Part shown: piece by piece, positions 18,018-27,469 of the stretch
How the letters are laid out: each line of letters begins with the position of its first letter
Position numbering within the stretch: position 1 is the first letter of the stretch
Assembly: GCF_041200145.1 (NCBI RefSeq)
Contig: NZ_CP165734.1
Location: 7,545,001 to 7,609,000, forward strand
Reading direction: 5' to 3'
Origin: Bradyrhizobium sp. LLZ17
GTDB lineage: Bacteria > Pseudomonadota > Alphaproteobacteria > Rhizobiales > Xanthobacteraceae
DNA: 64,000 nt
Position numbers and translations under genes: made by a program
Notes under the pieces: generated by a model
Database searches by the model: none
Told to the model about the DNA's origin: nothing
Seen by the model: only the letters and a program-made list of their open reading frames with translations

Positions 18018-18221
18018 CGAGGCGCGCTTCTGCGGATCATCGCGGCGCTGCGCCGCCTCCGTATTGGCGTCGAGTTGCGCACGCTCGCCTCTGCGCAACC
18101 GGCCGCTCTTCATGATGCCGTACAGGATCGCCCCGCCGAGAATGAAGGCGCCTATGAACATCAGCCAAACTGTCGTAGCCGAGAAATCTCCAAGAAGCAT
18201 TCCGACGCCGCTATTGCCCAT
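18012..18221 (-). CDS. Small single-span membrane protein, 69 residues
   Basis: I start at ATG 18221 (MGNSGVGMLLGDFSATTVWL) because GAGGAG lies six bases upstream; an in-frame extension to 18272 is possible. One strong helix (TTVWLMFIGAFILGGAILYG) is followed by a basic, hydrophilic tail. That tail is predicted to face the cytoplasm. The function is unknown. Confidence 0.65.
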   Translation of the reverse strand: MGNSGVGMLLGDFSATTVWLMFIGAFILGGAILYGIMKSGRLRRGERAQLDANTEAAQRRDDPQKRASR

Positions 18222-18362
18222 ATCCGCTCCTCGCTCTGCCTTCCCAGGACGGAAAGTCGGGGCACGCGCCAAGGTTCCTCCGCCGCAGATATCGCCGACG
18301 AGGGCCGGTTGAGCAGGCGCCGTTCCCGCTGCGCACAGGCGCAGGAGGGCAAGGACGTCGCT

Positions 18363-18752
18363 TTAAGCCGCGCGATTGTTGAACAATGCACCAAACACTG
18401 AAAGCAGAGTGGCTTGGTCGAACGGCTTTTCACATCGCGGATGATCCCGGTAGCGACCCTCGAGCGCATCCCGGCCGTATCCGGTCGCAAACAGGAATGG
18501 AATGGAGCGCGCGACAAGCGCATCGGCGACCGGATAGGAGTTGCTGCCATGCAGATTGATGTCGAGGATGGCGCCGTCGAAGCTGCCGGGCTCGTTCTCG
18601 ACCAAGGCAAGTGCTTCCTCCAGTGAACCGACCGGACCGACGACGTGGAAGTCCGCTTGCTCCAGGAAGTCGGTCAGAACCTGAGCGAGCAAATAGTCGT
18701 CCTCCACGACGAGAATCCTGCGGACTCGAAGGGTTGCAGCTTCACCCGTCAC
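18363..18752 (-). CDS. Single-domain response regulator
   Basis: This 129-residue receiver domain has an acidic pair in VVEDDYLL, the phospho-acceptor Asp in FDGAILDINLHG, and the Lys of CEKPFD. No output domain is present. The start overlaps the 3' end of the HWE kinase gene by 11 bases, so the two are translationally coupled and the kinase is its likely partner. Such regulators beside HWE kinases often act as phosphate sinks or shuttles feeding the general stress response. Confidence 0.88.
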   Translation of the reverse strand: MTGEAATLRVRRILVVEDDYLLAQVLTDFLEQADFHVVGPVGSLEEALALVENEPGSFDGAILDINLHGSNSYPVADALVARSIPFLFATGYGRDALEGRYRDHPRCEKPFDQATLLSVFGALFNNRAA

Positions 18753-21700
18753 TCAATGCTCCCTGTCTTGCGGCGGCATCCGTCGCCGGGAGCGGCAATT
18801 CGATGCGGCAGAGAACCCCATCCTCGCCGAACGAAAGCTTGGTCTTGGCGCGCAAGGTGTACGCGAGCGCCCGCTCGATAAGGTCTCGTCCAAAGCCCTT
18901 GCGCGCCGGCTTCGAGAGCTTCGGGACTCCGGTTTCCTTCCAGTTCAGCAGCAGAGTCGGAATGCTCTCGCCGTTGGTCTGAATGCTCCAGCGGACCTCC
19001 AGTTTCCCTTGGCTCTCCCTGAGCGCCCCGTACTTGATGGCGTTCGTCGCAAGTTCGTGCAGGGCAAGTCCGAAGGTCTGGACCAGTTCGAATCCGAGGG
19101 CGACCGGCGGGCCGGACACCGATACCCTCTCGTCGGCCGCGCCGACGGCCTGCAATTCAAGTCGAATGATATCGCCAAGGTCGATGTGATCGTCCATCGA
19201 TCCGCTGACAAGGCTCTGAACCCGGCCGAGCGCCGCAAGCCTGGTCAGGAAAGCTTCCAGCGAACCGCCCTTGCCGAGGGTCTGTTGAGCCAGTGACTGC
19301 ACAACGGACAACAGGTTCCGGGTTCGGTGTTGAAGCTCGGCGATGAGAACCCGCTGCCGCGCCTCCGAGCGCGTCAGGCTGGTGACATCGATGAACGTGA
19401 CGATCAAGCCTTCGATCTTGTGGCCGCCATCCCGATAGGGAGCCAGCCGCACCAAATAGTGAGGGCCTTGTCCTTCGCCACCGACCCGTCTCTCGATCGG
19501 CTCCGCGCTTGCAAACACCTTCGCAATGTCGTCTGCAAAGCCCGCAAGGCTCAGCTTGCTTGAAAGATCCGTGATCGGCCGTCCCTTATCGGTGGGAAGT
19601 ATGTTGAAGACCTTCGTGACCGCCGGGGTGAAGCTGCGAATGACGAGGTTTCTATCGAGAAAAACCGTCGCGACGTCGGTACTTTCGAACAGATTCTGCA
19701 GATCGTTGTTGGCGCGGTCCAACGCGTCCACCTTGCCGTTGAGCTCGGCGTTGACGGTGTGAAGCTCTTCATTGACCGATTGCAATTCTTCCTTCGAAGC
19801 TTCGAGTTCCTCATTGGTTGACTGCATTTCCTCATTGACGGAGACGAGCTCTTCATTGGAGGACTTCAGCTCCTCGAGCGCCGTTTCGTACTCCTCGATC
19901 ATGGACTGCAGGCGATCCCGGGTCTCGCGTAGCTCGCGCTCGGTATGTGCGGCCGCCCCGTCATGACTGACCCGAGCCCGGTTCAGCGCCTCCTCCCGGC
20001 TGAGCACAGGCCCCTGGTCGGAAAAAGAACCAGGTAGAGCGGTTCGCCTGCGGTCCGGTTGCCCAGCGGCTCGATCGTCACATCGACGATCTGGACGCCA
20101 CCTTCCTCGCTGTCCAGCGAGATGCCGTTGCGCGCGGCCGTTCGTCCGGTCTCGACAGCTTCGCGGAACAGCGTTCGCAGGTCGAGCCGGAGGCTCTTGC
20201 GAGCCATCGTCAGCAGCTGCCGCGTCGGTGCCCCCGCCGGCGCTTCCAGATATTTGCCGGTCCGTGTCGAGTAGTAGACGACGTCGCCGTCGTGATTGAC
20301 CACGACATGCGGAGGAGCGAAATGCTCGACGACCTGCTCCTCCACCGCCTGGCGCAGGGCAAGGCCGGCGAGCGGCTGCCGCCGCGCCACGAGCTCCGTA
20401 CCCGGTCCCGGGCGCAGGCCCTGCAGCGCAATGGGAAGGCGTATTGGAGAGGCCGAATCGGCCCGCCGACGAAAAATCCGGTGTTTCTTCTCGACCGGCG
20501 CAAACAATTCGGCGAACTGGCTGACGTTCTCGGCCGAGCCGAGGAACAGGTAGCCTTCCGGACGCAATGCGTAATGGAAGGTCGGGATGACCTGGTTCTG
20601 CACGTCTGCCCCGAAGTAGATCAGCAGGTTGCGGCAGGACACCAGGTCGATGCGCGAGAAAGGCGGATCGCGAATGACGCTGTGCGGCGAAAAGATGCAG
20701 AGCTCGCGGACGTCCTTGGAGACGACGTAGCTGCCGCCATCCGACACAAAGAAGCGCTTGCGCCGCTCGGGCGATACGGTATCCAGCAAGGCACCGGGGT
20801 AGCGGGCTGCCCGCGCCACCGAAAGCGCGCGGTCGTCGATGTCGGTTGCAAAAATCTGCACCCGCGGTACGGCGGTCAATTGGTCCATATGCTCCCGCGT
20901 CAGGATCGCGATCGAGAACACTTCCTCTCCGGTGGCGCACCCCGGGACCCAGATTCGAACCGTGTCGTCGGCGCCGCGCCCCTCGAACAGCTTGGGAATG
21001 ACTGACGCGGCGAGCGCCTCGAAGGCATCTTCGTCGCGGAAGAAGTTCGTGACGTTGATCAACAGATCGCGGAACAGGGCGCCGACTTCGGGAGGCTCCT
21101 GCCTCAGCCGCTCCACATAGGCCTCGACCGTCGTGAGTTGGGTCACCTGCATGCGGCGCTGGACGCGGCGGATGAACGTCTTGGTCTTGTAGCCGCTGAA
21201 GTCGTGGCCAATCTGATTGCGCAGGATCCCGTAGATTTCCGGCAGGGCCTGGCTGATCGTCAAATCATCTGCGCTGTCGGCCACGCCATTGACCATCTGT
21301 TCGAACAAATGGTTGGCCCGGACAAACTCGACCAGCTTCGTCCCCATGTCCTCGACCGGAATGGCGAAATCGATCAAGCCGGTCGAGATTGCAGCATCCG
21401 GCATATCCGGATGCTGGGGGCCGAAGCCGTCGCCGACCTGCGCAAAGGTAATCCCGCCGCGCTCCTTGATCGCCTTGACGCCAAGCGTGCCGTCGGAATC
21501 TCCTCCGGAGAGAATGACGCCACCGGAGAGCTCGCCGATATCGACCGCCAGCGCACTCATGAAGATGTCGATCGGCTTGCGCTCGCGGCGAGTATTGTTT
21601 TTGCGCAGGGTCAGCCGTCGGTTCTCGATACTAAGGATGGAATCCGCAGGCATCACATAGATGTTGTCGACCTCGACGGTCATGGCGTCGGCGGCGACCC

Positions 21701-21890
21701 GCACCGGCAGGTCCGTATAGCGGCTCACGATCTCATGAAGGAGACTTTCCCGGTCGGGACTGAGATGGGTCACGATGACCAGCGCGAGCCCCGGTTGTGG
21801 AGGCAGGCCGCGAAAGAATCCTTCCAGCGCTTCGATGCCGCCGGCTGACGCGCCAAGGCAGATGATGGGAAAGTCTGCTGTGTCGGTCAC
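18742..21890 (-). CDS. CheB-CheR-PAS-HWE histidine kinase fusion (one frameshift)
   Basis: ATG at 21890 starts a CheB methylesterase domain (ICLGASAGGIEAL, THLSPDRESLL, LSGGDSDGTLG; residues about 8-190). A CheR methyltransferase domain follows (about 215-480; WVPGCATGEEVFSIAIL, FATDIDDRAL, CRNLLIYF). Next come a Glu-rich coiled coil (SSNEELVSVNEEMQSTNEEL) and a PAS domain. The HWE/HisKA2 kinase has the phospho-acceptor QHRTRNLLSVVQS and N-box HELATNAIKYGAL. The frame breaks at a run of five A's (20022-20026); one more base rejoins LVLFSDQGP, giving about 1049 residues. I treat this as a probable homopolymer error. The gene overlaps the ParD-like stop upstream and the response regulator downstream. 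Confidence 0.82.
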
Positions 21891-22126
21891 GATCGTGGAC
21901 TCCGCGACCGTGCGGCAACGCCGTTAACCTTGGCTCCGGTAAGCGGTCGCTTGGTCAGGCCGGGCCAGGATGAAGGCTGCGATTGCGAAGCGTCTCTCTC
22001 CAGCAGGCGCAGTGCCGCCCTGACGACCTCGCTCGATGTCCGGAAACGGCCCGAGGCGACTTGTGCAGAGATGAAGTCGCAGAGTTCGCCCGTGAGGGAC
22101 ACGTTCAGGGTGTGCTTGCTGGGCAT
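21887..22126 (-). CDS. ParD-like/CopG-type antitoxin protein
   Basis: ATG 22126 (MPSKHTLNVSLTGELCDFIS) gives 79 residues. The N-terminal ribbon-helix-helix fold is typical of ParD (SLTGELCDFISAQVASGRFR, then SSEVVRAALRLLERD). The tail is Pro/Ser/Arg-rich. No ParE-like toxin gene is adjacent. Instead the stop overlaps the CheB-CheR-kinase start by ATGA. It may therefore be a DNA-binding autoregulator or a recruited ParD and not a working antitoxin. An exact EcfG promoter lies upstream. Confidence 0.78.
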   Translation of the reverse strand: MPSKHTLNVSLTGELCDFISAQVASGRFRTSSEVVRAALRLLERDASQSQPSSWPGLTKRPLTGAKVNGVAARSRSPRS

Positions 22127-22187
22127 TTGCGGAGCTCCGCTGGGTGGCAACCTCTGCTACCCTCGCAGCAAACGAGCCCGTGTCAAG

Positions 22188-22213
22188 AACGGGATCGCCC
22201 CCTGGTAGGTTCC
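22188..22213 (-). promoter_or_regulatory. EcfG-type promoter of the parD-like/HWE-kinase operon
   Basis: Minus strand: GGAAC (22213-22209), 17 bases, CGTT (22191-22188). It is an exact consensus match lying 62 bases before ATG 22126. It implies that the sensor kinase operon is itself part of the general stress regulon. Confidence 0.7.
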
Positions 22214-22448
22214 AAAGTCACGGTTCGTCGCGTACACCGCCGGGATCGTTCTGCGATGGAGCAAGACGAGCGAGCCAAGCGCCGGTCCGACGCCCGGCAG
22301 CGAGTATCGTCACGATATCTGTAAGTGGATAGGACGTATCGGCTCGGATCGGTGTATGATCTGCGGCAAATAGTTGAGAATGCCCAGGCACGACCAGCCG
22401 GTGACGGCGTTGTCGGCAGATTGATGCCTCTGAGGAAAGGACGCCGCG

Positions 22449-22847
22449 ATGCCGCGTTTCTTTTTCGACTTCAGTTCGGGCGGCACGGTTGTTGCCGATG
22501 ATGTCGGGACGGAATTTCCCTCGCTCGAGGAGGCGTATCTCGACGCGTGCCAGTCCGCCCTGGAGATATCTTTCGAGAAGCTTCGCATCCGCCGCGATCC
22601 CAACCTCGATTCGGTCGAAATCCTGGACGCCCGACGCCAACCCTTGATGCAAGTGCCGTTCTCGGATGTGCTTCGTCCGAAGCCTTCGTCGTCGCCTGCC
22701 AGACAAGGTCAATGCACCGAGATCGCCAGCTCCTACCAGCAGCAATTGACCCGCGGCAAACGCCTCAAGGCCGAAATCCGCGAAGAGCTGAGAAAAATGC
22801 AGACGACATTCGGCGCCATCCGCGCCAACCTTGAACGTCTCAAATAA
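22449..22847 (+). CDS. DUF6894-type protein
   Basis: ATG 22449 follows AGGAAAGG. The first 60 residues (MPRFFFDFSSGGTVVADDVG, then FPSLEEAYLDACQSALE) match the small DUF6894 domain abundant in Bradyrhizobium and Methylobacterium. The C-terminal half is helical and basic (LTRGKRLKAEIREELRKMQT), longer than many family members. Function unknown; family members often occur beside stress regulators. It lies 17 bases from the convergent Crp gene. Confidence 0.78.
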   Translation: MPRFFFDFSSGGTVVADDVGTEFPSLEEAYLDACQSALEISFEKLRIRRDPNLDSVEILDARRQPLMQVPFSDVLRPKPSSSPARQGQCTEIASSYQQQLTRGKRLKAEIREELRKMQTTFGAIRANLERLK

Positions 22848-22864
22848 GGAGACCGATCTCGAGA

Positions 22865-23836
22865 CTAGCTGCGGGCACCATCACTCGAATCCAGCGCCTG
22901 CACCGGGTCGAGATACTCTGGGTCGAATTCGGCGGCCTCATACAGCCCTTCTCTGTCGACGATGGTGAGCCGGCCCCGGCTGAGGTCGACCAGTCTCCGG
23001 TTGCGGAGCTGTTGCAAGACCCTGTTCACATGGACGGTCGACAACCCCAGAATGTCGCCGAGTTCACGCTGCGTCAGGGGGAATTCGAAATCCTCGGAGC
23101 CGCTCCTGCCGGCCAGTGAACGACAGGCGATTTCGCACAGGAGATGAGCTAGGCGTGCCTCAGCCGGCTTGCGGCCTAGCCAGATCAGCCACTCCCGCTG
23201 GATCGCCGCCTTCCACGACGTTTCGCGCCATAGCGCCCGCATGATCGTGGGTCGCTGTTCCAGGAGCGGATACAATTCGGCGCCTGCAATCGACAAAACC
23301 AGCGCGGGCGAGAAGGTGCTGATCGAATTGCCGCAGCGACCGAGCACGAAATCTCCCGGATTGAGAGGATCGCCGGGCAGGAAAATGGAGACGATCTGCT
23401 GGCTGCCGTCTTCCAGGGTGCGGGTGGCGCGAGCCGCGCCGCTGCACAGCAGGAGCAAGGGGGCGGATTCGGATCCTTCTTCGACGATCAGTTCGCCCTT
23501 GGCGAAGTTTCGCGCCTGCGCAATCGAAAGCAGCGCCTGCTGATCCGCAACCGACAGCACCATTCGGAGCGCGAACGTCGTGAGCAAGGGGGTCAGATTG
23601 GGTGCGATCGGTTGTGCGGCTATCGTGGGCGCCATCTGGGCACCTCTTTGTGCAGAGGATGCTGGGGTGAGCTCCATCCAGGCCCGCAATTCGGCATAGA
23701 ACTCCAGCAGGCTCGCCTCGTTCAGCAGCAGTGTTCTGAGGTGGCCTTCCTTGGACACGGCCATGGCCCGCCGTTCGGATGCGAGCTGTTGAAGCTCGCC
23801 GACAGTTCGGCCCTGTATGGTCAGGCGATGCAGCAT
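22865..23836 (-). CDS. Crp/Fnr-family regulator with N-terminal extension
   Basis: The cNMP-type sensor begins near residue 85 (VLSVADQQALLSIAQARNFA, then EEGSESAPLLLLCSGAARAT) and the winged helix is at the end (LTQRELGDILGLSTVHVNRV). The start is chosen at ATG 23836 (MLHRLTIQGRTVGELQQLAS): an exact EcfG promoter ends 24 bases upstream and AGAGGG serves as ribosome site. This gives 323 residues with an unusual 67-residue extension. A second start at ATG 23635 (MAPTIAAQPIAP), with AGAGGTG in front, would give a normal 256-residue Crp. Both could be used. Confidence 0.78.
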   Translation of the reverse strand: MLHRLTIQGRTVGELQQLASERRAMAVSKEGHLRTLLLNEASLLEFYAELRAWMELTPASSAQRGAQMAPTIAAQPIAPNLTPLLTTFALRMVLSVADQQALLSIAQARNFAKGELIVEEGSESAPLLLLCSGAARATRTLEDGSQQIVSIFLPGDPLNPGDFVLGRCGNSISTFSPALVLSIAGAELYPLLEQRPTIMRALWRETSWKAAIQREWLIWLGRKPAEARLAHLLCEIACRSLAGRSGSEDFEFPLTQRELGDILGLSTVHVNRVLQQLRNRRLVDLSRGRLTIVDREGLYEAAEFDPEYLDPVQALDSSDGARS

Positions 23837-23859
23837 GCCCGGGTGCCCTCTGCACTTAG

Positions 23860-23884
23860 AACGAAGTACAGCTTTACCGGTTCC
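23860..23884 (-). promoter_or_regulatory. EcfG-type promoter of the Crp-family gene
   Basis: Minus strand: GGAAC (23884-23880), 16 bases, CGTT (23863-23860). Exact consensus, ending 24 bases before ATG 23836. The remaining gap to 24240 shows no further gene I can support. Confidence 0.7.
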
Positions 23885-24240
23885 CTGCAAGTTCCAACTT
23901 CCTTTCCGGGGTTCCCCAGGTCTCGGTGGAGTTCGGGAACTTTCAATTCCGCCGACAATTGTCGCCGCAAAATCAATGGGAAATGACCTGTGCGGCGGAC
24001 AGTTTGGAGCGGCATCCTGACCGCGTCTGTGGCGGTTGACTCAATCACATCTGCTTCAGCCCACGGGGCGGCGGGGAGCCAGCCGCGGTTCGGACAGAGC
24101 GGGAGGAGGAACCGCCAGCGCAGCGGCCCTATCGGTGGGACGGTGACCCTCGGCCGGTCGAAGGAGAGGGATGCGGGTTCTAAGAACCATAGACCCGATT
24201 GCCGGTTGAGCCTCGATACCCGATCGATGTGGAGCAGCAT

Positions 24241-26048
24241 ATGCGCGAGAACGTCCAGCATGACGGCCTGACACAGGTTTCGAACGATATCTGGATATTC
24301 GATGCTGCACCGATTCAGGCCGCGGGTCTTCCGATGCCGCTGCGCATGACCGTCGTAAGACTCTCGAGCGGCGATCTGCTGCTGCATTCTCCCGTAAAAT
24401 ATTCACCGACGCTGCGCGCGCAGCTGGAGCGCCTGGGGACGATAAAATACCTGCTTGCGCCCAACGTCGCGCACTGGATGTTCTTGCGCGACTGGCAAAC
24501 TGCTGTGCCCCACGTGGTCACGTTCGCTGTGCCGGGCCTGGCGAGCCGCAATCAGGTTCGTCGGTCCGGCGTTCGCATCGACCGCGAGCTCGGCGATGGA
24601 ACTCCAGGTGAATGGGCAAACGACGTCGAGACTGTTCTGGTAAGGGCCCCGTTGTTCTGCGAGGCCGAGCTGTTCGACAAGCGCAGTCGAACGTTGATCC
24701 TGACGGACATCGTGCAGAACATTGATCCCGGCATGTTTCCGGGTGCGTCGAGACCTGTCGCCGGCCTGCTTGGCGTCACAAAGCCGGGCGGAATGGCTCC
24801 GGTCTACCTGCGCCTTCTGCTGCGCCTTGGTGGTCGTTCTGTCCAAGCGGCGGCACTGAGAATGGTCAGCTTCGTGCCGGAGCAGGTGATCTTCGCGCAC
24901 GGCGACTGGTTCGACAGCCGGGGAACGGAGCGTCTGCGCCACTCGCTGCGCTGGCTGCTTCCCCAAAGCGGTTCAGGACGCGTGGCCGGACAAAAGGAAA
25001 TGGCGGGAACACGCGTCGTCATCACCGGAGCCTCCAGCGGCATCGGGCGCGCGGCGGCGCTGGCCTTTGCCGAGAAGGGCGCGACTGTGGTCCTCGCCGC
25101 CCGACGTGCAGATGTGCTCGAACGGCTCGCATCGGAATGCGAATCCGTTGGTGGTCGTGCGCTTGCGGTGCCAACCGACGTGACCGAGGCGCAAGCCGTC
25201 AAGCGCCTCGCCGACAAGGCGGATCAATCCTTTGGCGGGATCGACGTTTGGATCAACAATGCCGGCACCGGCGTCTTTGGCGCCTATCAGGACGCCGACA
25301 TCGCGTTGCATCGCAGAACTGTCGAGGTCAATCTGTTCGGCACCATGAACGGAGCGCACGCGGCTTTGCCGATTTTCCTGCGCCAGAATCGGGGATCCTG
25401 ATCAACAATATTTCTCTCGGTGGCTGGGCGCCGATGCCGTTCGCTGCGGCCTACACGGCCAGCAAGTTCGGCCTGCGCGGCTTCACGTCGAGCTTGCGGC
25501 AGGAACTCGCGGCACACCGGGACATCCATGTGTGCGGCGTGTTCCCTGCGATGGTGGACACGCCCGGTTTCGTCCACGGCGCGAACATGTCGGGCCGCAG
25601 ACTGGATCCGGGTCCGCTGCTCTACCAACCGGAGGACGTTGCCGAGACCTTCCTGAGCCTGGTGCGTCAACCCCGAAGCGAGATCGCGGTGGGTTGGCCG
25701 GCACGGGCGGGCCAGGTCGCGTTTGCGCTCGCGCCCCGTCCGACCGAGCTTCTTATGGGTTTCGCGTTTCGCCGGCTGTTGTCGCGGGCGCGTCCGGCAG
25801 AGAAGACCAAGGGGACGATGCTGGAGGCGGGGCCCCAAGGGAGGTCCGCCGATGGCGGCTGGCTCGCGCGCAAAGGACTTCCGCCCGCGGCCGAGATCAG
25901 CAAGCTCATGGTGTGGATCGGCGTTGCGACCCTGGTGCTGGTGTCGGCCTCGCGTGCGGCGGCCGTGCCGAAGCGGCGCGAAGTCCGGACATCGCCGAGC
26001 AGGTTGAAGCGCGGAAACAGCAATCTAACGAGCCATCGAAGCCGATAA
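24241..26048 (+). CDS. DUF4336 domain fused to short-chain dehydrogenase (one frameshift)
   Basis: ATG 24241 (MRENVQHDGLTQVSNDIWIF) has GGAG at good spacing. Residues 1 to about 245 match DUF4336, a metallo-beta-lactamase-like fold without clear metal ligands here (YLLAPNVAHWMFLRDWQ, GDWFDSRGTERLRHSLRWLL). An SDR domain follows in frame from about 25000 (VVITGASSGIGRAAALAFAE, INNAGTGVFGAY, AYTASKFGLRGF). The frame breaks near 25397 after FLRQNRG; one base restores GILINNISLGG. A C-terminal hydrophobic segment (MVWIGVATLVLVSASRAAAV) may anchor it to the membrane. Corrected length is about 602 residues. The fusion may itself be natural, or a stop between two genes may have been lost. Confidence 0.7.
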
Positions 26049-26153
26049 CGGAGTCGAACGTCACAACCGTCCGACCAGCGATCTCAGCCGCTGTCCCGGC
26101 GCAGGATCCAAATCCGATCGTCCGCGTTGTCTTCGCGCGGTCAGGGATCGGTC

Positions 26154-27464
26154 ATGGAAACGCTCGAGACTTACCTCGACAGGAAGTACGAGGAGCTCGA
26201 GCTATTGAACGGCGCGCTCAAGAAGCCATTGACCGTTCGCCGCCCGGAATCGGTCGCCGAGGTGATCGAGCGCAAATTCCACCTCGCCGCAGCGCTAAAA
26301 GCCGAGCATGCTCTCAACGGATGGGCGTCGACTGAAACGGCTTGGGCCCAGCCGGACCGGCGGCGGTGCGGGCCGTTCGAATTCAGCTACGACTATCAGC
26401 GTGCAGACCTCGACGTCATTGGTCCGTCATTCTACCGGCTTGAGGATGCGGACGTTGACGCGTGCATTTACACCTCGTCCGGCATGGCGGCGATCTCAGC
26501 GCTGTTGCTGGCCTCCGCCCGCGTCGTGGGTGAAGCGGAATTGCTGCTGTTGCCGGGATCTTACGGCGAAACGGTGGAGCTCATCGACCTTCATGCCCGG
26601 CATCTGAGGCCTCTGGTGCTGGATAAGCCGCTCGGCGAAGCGGTGTTGCCGGCTCGCCGAGCCAGGATGCTGCTGCTCGATTCCTGCGCGGCGGCCGAGG
26701 ACTTTGCCGCGACGCTGCGGTGCGCCAAGCCCGGGCTGGATCTGGTGATCTTTGATACCACCTGCTTCTCAAGCGGATCGGGGCGTATCCGCCGGGTGAT
26801 TGACTGGACGCGACGTCATCGGATTCCCATTGTCCTCGTCCGCAGCCACACCAAGCTGGATTCTCTCGGGCTGGAATATGGCCGTCTCGGCTCTGCCGCG
26901 TTTGTTCGCGGCGGTCCGGCGGATACCACCGGGCGCGTCTCTGTGCGCAACCTGATTGGCGAGACGCGCGTTGCCGTCAGACTATTCGGAGGCGCGGCGC
27001 TGCCCGCGCACTTTCCGCCTTATGCGGGCAGCCGCGCTTATCGAAGTCTGACCGACAGGCGTATTGCGGCTATGTTGCAGAACAGCCGGCGCACGGCGCG
27101 TTGCTTTGCCGGGGAGCTTGCTTGCGGCTCTGCGGTACTGCATTTCGCCCACGGATTGTACGTCACGCTTGCCCCGGCAAGAGCGCTGGATGAAGCGCAG
27201 GCCAGGCGGCTCGCTGCGGAGTTGAGCCACGACCTGACCAAGGTCGGGCTGCCGCTGCGTCATGCGGGGAGCTTTGGCTTCGACTTCGGCGCCACCGAAT
27301 GGAGCTACGACAGGAGGCACGAACGCCACGTCGTGAGGATTGCGGTGCCGGATCTGCCAACGGCACTCTGGGACGAGGTCGCCCTCGCCGCAGCAAACTG
27401 GTGGCGAGCCGCGCAGGCGCCAAAGCGCGCGTGTGCCGATAAAAATGTCATTTTGTTTCAATGA
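26154..27464 (+). CDS. PLP-dependent-fold protein of unknown function
   Basis: ATG 26154 (METLETYLDRKYEELELLNG) has AGGGA upstream. The roughly 436 residues have the layout of a fold-type I PLP enzyme of the cystathionine-gamma-synthase kind. TSSGMAAISALLLAS stands for the cofactor-phosphate loop, DTTCFSSGSGRIRRVIDW for the Asp region, and VLVRSHTKLDSLGLEYGRLG contains the candidate PLP lysine. The rest has no close family resemblance I know. It stands alone, convergent with the DUF305 gene, with no amino-acid pathway nearby. It may be a remote aminotransferase or lyase. Confidence 0.6.
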   Translation: METLETYLDRKYEELELLNGALKKPLTVRRPESVAEVIERKFHLAAALKAEHALNGWASTETAWAQPDRRRCGPFEFSYDYQRADLDVIGPSFYRLEDADVDACIYTSSGMAAISALLLASARVVGEAELLLLPGSYGETVELIDLHARHLRPLVLDKPLGEAVLPARRARMLLLDSCAAAEDFAATLRCAKPGLDLVIFDTTCFSSGSGRIRRVIDWTRRHRIPIVLVRSHTKLDSLGLEYGRLGSAAFVRGGPADTTGRVSVRNLIGETRVAVRLFGGAALPAHFPPYAGSRAYRSLTDRRIAAMLQNSRRTARCFAGELACGSAVLHFAHGLYVTLAPARALDEAQARRLAAELSHDLTKVGLPLRHAGSFGFDFGATEWSYDRRHERHVVRIAVPDLPTALWDEVALAAANWWRAAQAPKRACADKNVILFQ

Positions 27465-27469
27465 CTTGG

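Noticed and set aside
18252..18278. GGAAC on the minus strand before the 69-residue membrane protein
   Set aside because: The expected -10 reads ACTT or CTTT, not CGTT.
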